Below are positions 24,046-32,136 of a stretch of DNA of 32,136 bases, in pieces. How positions within the stretch are numbered: the stretch's first letter is position 1; each line of letters starts with the position of its first letter. A model generated the notes under the pieces. The model worked only from the letters and a program-made list of their open reading frames with translations. It made no database searches and was not told the origin of the DNA. Source of the stretch: an uncultured Bacteroidales bacterium (GTDB lineage: Bacteria; Bacteroidota; Bacteroidia; Bacteroidales; Bacteroidaceae); the NCBI GenBank assembly GCA_902779535.1, contig CACZBX010000021.1, forward strand, positions 1-32,136, read 5' to 3'. Made by a program: the position numbers and the translations under genes.

Positions 24046-25233
24046 ATGGGTTTATTACAAGAAAAACTAAGTAAATATCGGGTCCCGCAGAAGTATCAGG
24101 CATTGGGTGTATACCCTTATTTCCGTGAAATCGACAGTCATCAGGATACTGAGGTTACGATGGATGGTAAGAAAGTCTTGATGTTTGGTTCAAATTCCTA
24201 CATGGGCCTGACTTATGATCAACGAATTATTAATGCTGCCATCGAGGCAACTAAAAAGTACGGAACAGGTTGTGCCGGTTCTCGTTTCTTGAATGGAACA
24301 TTGGACTTGCACGTTCAGTTGGAGAAGGAACTGGCTGAGTTCGTAGGAAAGGATGAGGCTTTGGTCTATTCAACCGGATTCAGTGTCAACGCGGGTGTTG
24401 TTTCCGACTTGACCGACCGTAATGATTATATTATCTGCGACGACCGCGACCACGCTTCTATCGTGGATGGCCGCCGCCTTTCTTTTTCTACTCAGCTGAA
24501 GTTCAAACACAACGACATGGAAGCGCTGGAGAAAGAATTGAAGAGATGTAATCCGGATGCTATTAAGTTGATCGTAGTGGATGGCGTTTTCTCGATGGAA
24601 GGCGACTTGGCTAATCTGCCTGAAATCGTACGCCTGAAAGAAAAGTACAACGCATCTTTGATGGTGGATGAAGCGCACGGATTGGGTGTCTTCGGTCGTG
24701 AGGGTAGAGGTGTTTGTGATCATTTCGGCTTGAGCGATAAGGTAGACCTTATCATGGGTACATTCTCGAAGTCGTTGGCTTCTATCGGTGGTTTTATCGC
24801 TGCCGACCATGATACCATCAACTGGTTGCGACACAGTTCACGTACATATATCTTCTCCGCCAGCCTGACACCTGCATCAACAGCAGCAGCAATGGAGGCT
24901 CTTCATATCATGAAGGAGGATAAGGAGCGTCGTGAGAATTTGTGGAAGATTACCAACTATGCATTGGATCGTTTCCGCAATGCTGGCTTTGAGATTGGTA
25001 ATACTGAAAGTCCGATCATTCCTTTGTATGTTCGTGACGTTGACAAGACTTTCCATGTGACGAAGTTGGCCTTAGACGAAGGTGTATTCATTAACCCGGT
25101 TATTCCTCCGGCATGTGCTCCTCAGGATACGTTGGTTCGTGTTGCTCTGATGGCTACACATACGAAAGAACAAGTCGACTATGCTGTAGAGAAGCTGGTT
25201 AAGTGCTTTAAAAAATTGGATCTTTTGAAATAA
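24046..25233 (+). CDS. spt: Serine palmitoyltransferase (alpha-oxoamine synthase family)
   Basis: 395 residues of the PLP-dependent alpha-oxoamine synthases. These include KBL (glycine C-acetyltransferase), BioF and SPT. The N-terminus GVYPYFREID, GTGCAGSRFLNGTLDLH, CDDRDHASIVDGRRLS with His136, VDEAHGLGVFG with Asp208 and His211, and GTFSKSLASIGG with PLP Lys242 match the Bacteroides serine palmitoyltransferase as I know it. That enzyme condenses serine with a long-chain acyl-CoA, the first step of sphingolipid synthesis. A KBL function is the main alternative, but no threonine dehydrogenase is adjacent. It has a promoter and hairpin leader of its own and a strong terminator after it. Confidence 0.88.
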   Translation: MGLLQEKLSKYRVPQKYQALGVYPYFREIDSHQDTEVTMDGKKVLMFGSNSYMGLTYDQRIINAAIEATKKYGTGCAGSRFLNGTLDLHVQLEKELAEFVGKDEALVYSTGFSVNAGVVSDLTDRNDYIICDDRDHASIVDGRRLSFSTQLKFKHNDMEALEKELKRCNPDAIKLIVVDGVFSMEGDLANLPEIVRLKEKYNASLMVDEAHGLGVFGREGRGVCDHFGLSDKVDLIMGTFSKSLASIGGFIAADHDTINWLRHSSRTYIFSASLTPASTAAAMEALHIMKEDKERRENLWKITNYALDRFRNAGFEIGNTESPIIPLYVRDVDKTFHVTKLALDEGVFINPVIPPACAPQDTLVRVALMATHTKEQVDYAVEKLVKCFKKLDLLK

Positions 25234-25255
25234 TTTGTTCAACGATAGAAAAGTA

Positions 25256-25292
25256 AATCGGGGTGCTCAATTGGGCACCCCGATTGCTTTTA
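25256..25292. terminator. Terminator between spt and the DUF362 gene
   Basis: An 11-bp perfect stem AATCGGGGTGC (25256-25266) pairs with 25275-25285, then GCTTTTA. On the minus strand it can also end the DUF362 transcript. Confidence 0.88.
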
Positions 25293-25305
25293 TCCGATGA
25301 TTGGT

Positions 25306-26313
25306 TTATTCATCAATGTTTACCAGCTTGTATTTCAAACTACCCAGACCAATCTTTGCAGCATGCTCAATGGTTAGGATGCCGTGTTGCTGGTTGATAC
25401 GTTGGATCAATGGTTGGTTATCGTTTCCTTCGCTTGGTTGCATGTTGAAGATGATGTCTACGCAAGCCTTATCGAGTGCAACAGGATCCAATGAAGCAAG
25501 AATACCGTAATCCTTCAGTTTCACAGGCTCAGGATTGGCAACACAGTCGCAGTCGACAGTCATGTTGTTCATGACGGAAATATAAAGGATACGTTCTCCA
25601 TTACCAAAATAGTCGTGAACGGCTTGTGCTGCTGCAGCCATGGATTCAAGGAAACCGTCCTGATTGTCTGTATGGCTCCACAGCCCTTCTACAACTTCTT
25701 GATATCCGGCAGTGTGGATGTTTGCCTTACCGTTTGCTGAGGCTACTCCGATGCTGGCATTCTTCAAGACGCCACCGAGTCCGCCCATTGGATGCCCTTT
25801 GAAGTGAGCCAGGTTGATCATGAAATCATAGTTCTTCAGGTGAGAGCCTACGATATCATATTTGATGTGCTTCGTGTCTTGGACAGGGATCTTGAATTCG
25901 CCTTCCTCATCCATCAAGTCCACTTTGAACACATCGAATCCATGTTCTTTGATGGTTTTCCAATGTTCTTCGAAGGTATCACGTTTCCCACCGTAAGCCG
26001 TATTACATTCTACGATCGTTCCGTTCACTTCGTTCACCAGCTTGCCAATCAACTCCGGTTTCAGATAATTCGGATTACCAGATTCGCCAGTTGAGATCTT
26101 TACAGCTACGTTTCCTTTGGCTTCACGACCTAATGCCTTGTAGATTTTCACTAAGGCATCCGGAGTGATCTGTTTGGTCAGGAATACGATGGGTTCATTC
26201 TTGCCGCTGTCCTCATTGGTCTGAGCGTTGGCGGTCTTGTTGGCACAGGATGCCAGGCAGAATGCTCCGGCAAGCAACCATGCACTTAATTTCATAAATC
26301 TATTCATATTCAT
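25306..26313 (-). CDS. DUF362-family lipoprotein
   Basis: 335 residues from MNMNRFMKL. A longer frame to 26514 crosses the -7 box at 26334-26341 and the divergent promoter, so it is rejected. The signal peptide ends in CLASC (Cys23), a lipobox. The body carries DUF362 marks: KISTGESGNPNYLKPELI, NTAYGGKRDT, LAHFKGHPMGGLGGVLKNASIG, and DCDCVANPEPVKLKDYGILAS with DPVALDKACVD. DUF362 proteins are often linked to Fe-S centres, and many carry a 4Fe-4S ferredoxin domain. None is visible here, since the C-x2-C-x2-C series is missing. Function unknown. It is divergent from a secreted protein gene. Confidence 0.88.
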   Translation of the reverse strand: MNMNRFMKLSAWLLAGAFCLASCANKTANAQTNEDSGKNEPIVFLTKQITPDALVKIYKALGREAKGNVAVKISTGESGNPNYLKPELIGKLVNEVNGTIVECNTAYGGKRDTFEEHWKTIKEHGFDVFKVDLMDEEGEFKIPVQDTKHIKYDIVGSHLKNYDFMINLAHFKGHPMGGLGGVLKNASIGVASANGKANIHTAGYQEVVEGLWSHTDNQDGFLESMAAAAQAVHDYFGNGERILYISVMNNMTVDCDCVANPEPVKLKDYGILASLDPVALDKACVDIIFNMQPSEGNDNQPLIQRINQQHGILTIEHAAKIGLGSLKYKLVNIDE

Positions 26314-26333
26314 CTTGTTAAAATCCATCGAAG

Positions 26334-26341
26334 CAAAAATA
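26334..26341 (-). promoter_or_regulatory. -7 box for the DUF362 lipoprotein gene
   Basis: TATTTTTG on the minus strand, 20 bases before the chosen ATG. Confidence 0.65.
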
Positions 26342-26383
26342 CAAAAAACTTCTGAATCAGTGTGTTTTGGGGAGATTATTTTG

Positions 26384-26391
26384 TATTTTTG
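26384..26391 (+). promoter_or_regulatory. -7 box for the secreted protein gene
   Basis: TATTTTTG on the plus strand, 25 bases before the ATG at 26417. It is the same octamer as the opposing promoter. Confidence 0.6.
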
Positions 26392-26416
26392 GGTATTAAT
26401 TCTAAAGAACTGACCT

Positions 26417-27544
26417 ATGAAACGATTTTTCTTTGCTCTGGTGTTCTGTTGTGGCATGTTTACCCTTTTATTTGCCCAACAGTGGCCGGATACCATTTCT
26501 TGCGGACCATTCAAGACTGGACATATCCAGGGATTTGCGGTAGATAAGCAGCATCAGTGGGTTTATTATTCGTACACGACGATGTTGGTAAAGACCGACT
26601 TGCAAGGAAATGTAATAGGAACCGTCAAAGGATTGCTCGGCCACTTAGGCTGCTTGGCTTTCAATAAAGCGGATGGGAGAGTGTATGGCTCATTAGAATA
26701 TAAGGATGATTCGATAGGAAAAGGTATCCTCAAGATGGAAAAGGTGGACAAGCAATTTGAGAATGCTTTCTATATTGCCATCTTTGATGGGGAAAAGATT
26801 ACGCAAATGGATATGGATGCTGAAAAAGACGGGATTATGAAAACAGTCTATTTGCCAACGGTTCTCGCAGATTACCTTGCAGAGGTGGATGTGAATGGAA
26901 AGTCGTTTGCCCATCGTTTAGCGTGTAGCGGCATTGACGGTGTCAGCTTCGGGCCGAAATTTGGTAAGGTAAACGGAAAGCATTACTTGACTGTTGCTTA
27001 CGGGGTTTATAGCGACCTTCAACGCACAGATAATGATTATCAGGTCTTGCAGCAGTATGACATCTCAAAATGGAGTGCCTACGAACATCCCTTGTCGCAA
27101 AACAATCTGCATAGAAATGGGCCTCAGAAACCCAATGGACAATACTTTGTCTATACCGGAAACACGAACTATGGTGTGCAGAATTTGGAGTATGATGAGG
27201 ATCTGAAAGGGTGGTGGATGGCTGTTTATACGGGGAAGAAGCCGCTCTTTCCGAACTATTCCCTGTTCTTGGCGGATGGTTCGCGTTGTGTAAAAGAAAA
27301 CCTGAAAGGAATCCCTTATATGAAGAAAGGAAAGGTGGTTCCTTTGAAGAGACAAGGCAAGAGAGATGAGTTGACAGGCATTTATGGTTGGCATTTTCCT
27401 CTTGGAAGTACTGGAATCTGTGCTTTAGGTGAAGGGTTCTACTATTTCTCAGATAACTTCAGCAACAAAGATGGACAAGGTAGCGTCTTGCGTTTATTTA
27501 AATATGTTGGGAATGAGGATGTTCCGTTTGAGGCGGTAAAATAG
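26417..27544 (+). CDS. Secreted protein of unknown function, possible beta-propeller
   Basis: 375 residues. The signal peptide runs to about residue 20 (LLFAQQ), with cleavage after the alanine likely. Repeated short strands of the type HQWVYYSYTTMLVKTDLQGN, DGRVYGSLEYKDD and QYFVYTGNTNYGVQNLEYD suggest a beta-propeller-like body. A late GTGICALGEGFYYFSD segment closes it. I recognise no family or catalytic residues. It shares a divergent promoter region with the DUF362 lipoprotein gene, which hints at related regulation only. No SusC/D-type partners are near. Confidence 0.8.
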   Translation: MKRFFFALVFCCGMFTLLFAQQWPDTISCGPFKTGHIQGFAVDKQHQWVYYSYTTMLVKTDLQGNVIGTVKGLLGHLGCLAFNKADGRVYGSLEYKDDSIGKGILKMEKVDKQFENAFYIAIFDGEKITQMDMDAEKDGIMKTVYLPTVLADYLAEVDVNGKSFAHRLACSGIDGVSFGPKFGKVNGKHYLTVAYGVYSDLQRTDNDYQVLQQYDISKWSAYEHPLSQNNLHRNGPQKPNGQYFVYTGNTNYGVQNLEYDEDLKGWWMAVYTGKKPLFPNYSLFLADGSRCVKENLKGIPYMKKGKVVPLKRQGKRDELTGIYGWHFPLGSTGICALGEGFYYFSDNFSNKDGQGSVLRLFKYVGNEDVPFEAVK

Positions 27545-27566
27545 GCTAAAAAAAGTCGAAAAAAGT

Positions 27567-27597
27567 TTTGTCGATATGAAAATAACCTCTATCTTTG
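27567..27597 (+). promoter_or_regulatory. Promoter of tRNA-Pro
   Basis: TTTG at 27567-27570, 19 bases, then TATCTTTG at 27590-27597: full consensus. The tRNA begins 26 bases later. Confidence 0.88.
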
Positions 27598-27622
27598 CAT
27601 CGCTTTTCAGAAATGAGGCCTT

Positions 27623-27697
27623 CGGGGTGTAGCGCAGTCCGGTTAGCGCACCTGCTTTGGGAGCAGGGGGTCCCAGGTTCGAATCCTGGTACCCCGA
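27623..27697 (+). tRNA. tRNA-Pro (anticodon TGG)
   Basis: The acceptor CGGGGTG pairs with TACCCCG plus discriminator A. The anticodon stem CCTGC/GCAGG holds loop TTTGGGA (anticodon TGG). The T loop is TTCGAAT. No CCA is encoded. Confidence 0.96.
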
Positions 27698-27701
27698 CAA
27701 T

Positions 27702-27738
27702 AAGAGAGAGTGAAACTAAGTAGTTTCACTCTCTCTTT
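27702..27738 (+). terminator. Terminator of tRNA-Pro
   Basis: A nearly perfect long stem AAGAGAGAGTGAAACTA against its complement, separated by two bases, ending in a TTTG run. Confidence 0.85.
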
Positions 27739-27813
27739 GTTAATATACTTTAACAAGACGCAGGGGCTAAATAAGGATTTTTTTACTATTATTGCATATT
27801 CTTTAAAAGTTTT

Positions 27814-27945
27814 ATGCCAAACTATGTCAGCATATTTGCATCCGATAACTATCCGGTTTATGTTCCTGCCGAAAGCGTAAATGCATATAAGACGACAGAA
27901 GGATGGAAAGATATAGCAAGTCGTATATATCCAATCTCTGAATAA
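27814..27945 (+). pseudogene. C-terminal remnant of a BspA-type leucine-rich-repeat protein
   Basis: A 43-codon frame whose second half, YVPAESVNAYKTTEGWKD, is the closing motif common at the end of Bacteroidetes LRR_5/BspA-like surface proteins. There is no signal peptide, no repeat body, and no promoter or ribosome site. Upstream bases to tRNA-Pro give no continuation. It is best read as the last piece of a lost gene, sitting beside a tRNA. A terminator follows at 27971. Confidence 0.6.
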
Positions 27946-27970
27946 AAAGTAATTCGTATAGTAATAGTAG

Positions 27971-30277
<2,307 letters not shown>

Positions 30278-30290
30278 AAAAGTATTATAA

Positions 30291-30336
30291 TATAGAAAAG
30301 AATCAGCCGACAGATGCCGGCTGATTCTTTTCTATA
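30291..30336. terminator. Bidirectional terminator between GH97 and cbiK-like genes
   Basis: A perfect 19-bp stem (30291-30309 with 30318-30336) that is T-rich at the outer end on both strands. Confidence 0.9.
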
Positions 30337-30364
30337 TAGTATGACTTTTGATGGAAACAAGCTA

Positions 30365-31234
30365 TTATTTCATAGTTTCTCGAATATGTTCAATGATTAT
30401 ATCCTGTATCTCTGGGATTTGTCCTAACCCCTCAATCTTAAGCAATACGTGGATATTTTCCTCTTCCAGACTATTTTTCCAATCAACGGAAATGTCATTT
30501 GTGGCGTGATCACCAGCAACAAACATGAATGGAACTAATAGAACTGATTTTGCTTTGCTCTCTTTGAGTTGTTTTAAAACAGTATTATAAGTAGGATATC
30601 CTTCGATCGTTCCTACATGATAGTTGGTGTAGCCATTAGCTTTTAGCATATAGTCTATCTGGCTATAGATAGCAGTGCTGGGAGATGTCGTTCCATGTCC
30701 TACAAAAACGACATGTTCTCTTTTCTTCTCATTGGCCGTATGCCTCTGCGTGAGAATATCAATTATCCTCTTCGAGTCGGTCAAATTATTCAATAAAGGA
30801 TTGCCTAAACGGATATCATCAAAAAACGGGCGGACTTGTTCTACTTCTTTTTGCAATAATTCATGCTCAATGCCATTAATGATATGAGTTCCTTGCACAA
30901 TTACCCGCGTGTATCCTTCGCTTTTTAGGCGTAGCAAGACTTCTATTGGTGTTTGTTTAATGATACCTCGCTCTTTCAGACGTTTTATAACAATTCGTGA
31001 AGTGTATGCTTCAAAAACATCTGCATTCTTGAAGATTTGTTTCACCTTGCTATTTATGGCATCTATAGTTAATGCTCTAGTATTATCATAAGTTGTACCA
31101 AAATGTACCATCAATAGCGCAAGTTTTTCATCTCCTTTGACTTGAGAGTTGTTTGTGCTGTTTATTAAATCGCTTGTTTGCCCCTTGCAGACAAGCGAGA
31201 TTAAACATACGATTATCAATATTAGTTTTTTCAT
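30365..31234 (-). CDS. Exported CbiK-type sirohydrochlorin cobaltochelatase-like protein
   Basis: 289 residues. Residues 1-19 form a signal peptide (MKKLILIIVCLISLVCKG), so the enzyme is exported; the cysteine context is a poor lipobox. The chelatase body begins at LALLMVHFGTTY and has the metal and catalytic positions of Salmonella CbiK: His180 (FVGHGT), Glu211 (TIEGYP) and His243 (AGDHATND), plus HIINGIEHE. Cytoplasmic CbiK puts cobalt into sirohydrochlorin; exported relatives such as P. gingivalis IhtB are tied to haem binding at the surface. A role in tetrapyrrole capture or metal handling is inferred, as it lies divergent from a cobalamin riboswitch and TonB receptor. Confidence 0.85.
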   Translation of the reverse strand: MKKLILIIVCLISLVCKGQTSDLINSTNNSQVKGDEKLALLMVHFGTTYDNTRALTIDAINSKVKQIFKNADVFEAYTSRIVIKRLKERGIIKQTPIEVLLRLKSEGYTRVIVQGTHIINGIEHELLQKEVEQVRPFFDDIRLGNPLLNNLTDSKRIIDILTQRHTANEKKREHVVFVGHGTTSPSTAIYSQIDYMLKANGYTNYHVGTIEGYPTYNTVLKQLKESKAKSVLLVPFMFVAGDHATNDISVDWKNSLEEENIHVLLKIEGLGQIPEIQDIIIEHIRETMK

Positions 31235-31253
31235 ACTATGTAATTTTACTGTT

Positions 31254-31261
31254 CAAAAGTA
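31254..31261 (-). promoter_or_regulatory. -7 box for the cbiK-like gene
   Basis: TACTTTTG on the minus strand, 19 bases before the ATG. No riboswitch lies in this short leader. Confidence 0.65.
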
Positions 31262-31393
31262 CTAGAAAAAAAGAATAATGACGAATTATCATGGATAAAA
31301 GTTAATAACATTAGTAATTTGTATATATTTCCTGTCAAATATGTTTGATTTGTGTTTTTTGCAAAAAAATATAAAACGTTGTGGTAAAATGAT

Positions 31394-31401
31394 TAACTTT
31401 G
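31394..31401 (+). promoter_or_regulatory. -7 box for the riboswitch/TonB receptor transcript
   Basis: TAACTTTG, just before the first base-paired element of the riboswitch at 31408. Confidence 0.7.
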
Positions 31402-31405
31402 CGTC

Positions 31406-31592
31406 GGAATTAGGTGAGTCATGCTGTTTCTCAGCATGACTTTAAAAGGGAATCCGGTGAAAAACCGGAGCAGTGCCCGCTACTGTAAGATTCGGCTTCA
31501 TCTACTTGGTGAAGTTTTAGATGCTGCAACCACTATTCCTTTGTTGGAATGGGAAGGTCTTAAGAATCAAGTCAGGAGACCTGCCTAATTGC
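31406..31592 (+). promoter_or_regulatory. Cobalamin riboswitch
   Basis: P1 pairs AATTAGG (31408-31414) with CCTAATT (31584-31590). A ten-bp hairpin AGTCATGCTG/CAGCATGACT follows at 31417-31441. The conserved core reads GGGAATCCGGTGAAAAACC, then GCAGTGCCCGCTACTGT. The B12 box AGTCAGGAGACCTGCC is at 31570-31585. A further hairpin AAGTTTC/GAAACTT at 31604-31624, without a T-run, may be the expression platform. Cobalamin binding should lower expression of the TonB receptor that follows. Confidence 0.95.
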
Positions 31593-31651
31593 CGCAGTTA
31601 ACAAAGTTTCCGGGTCAGAAACTTATTAATAACATTTTAAACTTTTATTTA

Positions 31652-32136
31652 ATGAAGAAGTTTGCTTTTTCATTCCTATGCTTTGCTGCAATAGGAATGT
31701 CTGCAAGTGCGCAGACGCAAAAGGGGTACACCAATTTCAATGATACGGTGATATCCATAAAAGAAGTTACGGTCATTGGCTATGACCAATCAAAAACAAG
31801 AGCGTTGAAACTGGATGTACCTACCCGTTACTTACCAGTCGCCACATCGACGTTGCCCTCTCAGATCTTAGTAGAACGAGATGTTCAAGACATCCAAGAA
31901 GCTGTGAAGTTTATTCCTGGCGTAAGAATTCAAACATCCTACGGAGCTTTCCAGCAGATTTCAGTTCGTGGCTTCGATCACTCCATGATTATGGTTGATG
32001 GTGTTCGTGATGAACGTTCGGCAATCGATAATTCTTATCCTTTCATGGATTTGTCATCGGTCGAGAAGATTGAATTGCTGAAGGGTCCGGCTTCCGTACT
32101 GTATGGCTCTTCTGCTGTAGGTGGTGTCCTGAACAT
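31652..32136 (+). CDS. TonB-dependent outer-membrane receptor, N-terminal part (cut by window end)
   Basis: 161 codons are visible. The signal peptide ends at MSASAQ (about residue 20). A TonB-box-like DTVISIKEVTVIG follows, then the plug domain with VERDVQDIQEAVKFIPGVRI, ISVRGFDHSMIMVDGVRD and VEKIELLKGPASVLYGSSAVGGVLN. There is no carboxypeptidase-like domain at the N-terminus, so it is not a SusC-type receptor. The cobalamin riboswitch in its leader points to vitamin B12 or a related corrinoid as the ligand; the exported chelatase next door would also suit a porphyrin. The barrel lies beyond the window. Confidence 0.92.
   Translation, partial: MKKFAFSFLCFAAIGMSASAQTQKGYTNFNDTVISIKEVTVIGYDQSKTRALKLDVPTRYLPVATSTLPSQILVERDVQDIQEAVKFIPGVRIQTSYGAFQQISVRGFDHSMIMVDGVRDERSAIDNSYPFMDLSSVEKIELLKGPASVLYGSSAVGGVLN

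Overview
The window looks like chromosomal DNA from a Bacteroidales bacterium. The promoters follow the Bacteroidetes pattern: at least 18 TAnnTTTG -7 boxes sit just upstream of genes, and two tRNA promoters also have a perfect TTTG-N19 -33 box. Gene content agrees: a SusB-type GH97 glycosidase, a Bacteroidetes-type serine palmitoyltransferase, a glycine-zipper OmpA-like lipoprotein, and a TonB receptor led by a cobalamin riboswitch. A Parabacteroides-like member would fit, but I cannot fix the genus from sequence alone.

Layout. 1-330 is a broken left end: an AT-rich foreign reading frame joined to the last 52 codons of a DUF3078-like outer-membrane protein. 340-565 holds a terminator and a four-unit 22-bp palindromic array. 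565-6430 carries a divergent WecB-like epimerase, a TRIC/YadS-family membrane protein, a glyA to OmpA-lipoprotein unit, and a pyrB-pyrI-flavin reductase operon. 6585-9637 is a class A penicillin-binding protein followed by a short-chain dehydrogenase. 9710-12320 is menD - DUF6483-like - TlpA-like lipoprotein, joined by two ATGA overlaps. 12446-15171 is an SLC13-type transporter with RCK domains, queH, and a small membrane ORF, ended by a second copy of the 22-bp array. 15363-17086 has an exported protein of unknown function, two tandem identical tRNA-Arg(ACG) genes, and a HAD phosphatase. 17097-21939 is a lon-tgt-lptG-type operon. 22126-25233 has trmN6, then a DAGK/sphingosine-kinase-family lipid kinase divergent from serine palmitoyltransferase. 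25306-27544 is a divergent pair encoding a DUF362 lipoprotein and a secreted protein. 27623-30277 has tRNA-Pro(TGG), a remnant of a BspA-type LRR protein, and the GH97 enzyme. 30365-32136 is an exported CbiK-like chelatase divergent from a cobalamin riboswitch and a TonB receptor cut by the window edge.

How the genes connect. Three tRNA modification genes (queH, tgt, trmN6) are in the window; queH and tgt act in the queuosine pathway. The envelope is served by the PBP, the LptG-type permease, the OmpA lipoprotein, and probably sphingolipid synthesis. The right end is a tetrapyrrole/cobalamin acquisition locus. Most genes are ordinary housekeeping genes.

The points most worth a second look are: the two matching 22-bp palindrome arrays in gene-convergent gaps; the divergent spt/lipid-kinase pair around a perfect 19-bp palindrome; an epimerase and a tRNA-guanine transglycosylase that lack textbook catalytic or zinc residues; the exported chelatase next to a B12 riboswitch; and the chimeric left end. 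No CRISPR array, prophage, intact insertion sequence or obvious defence system was seen.
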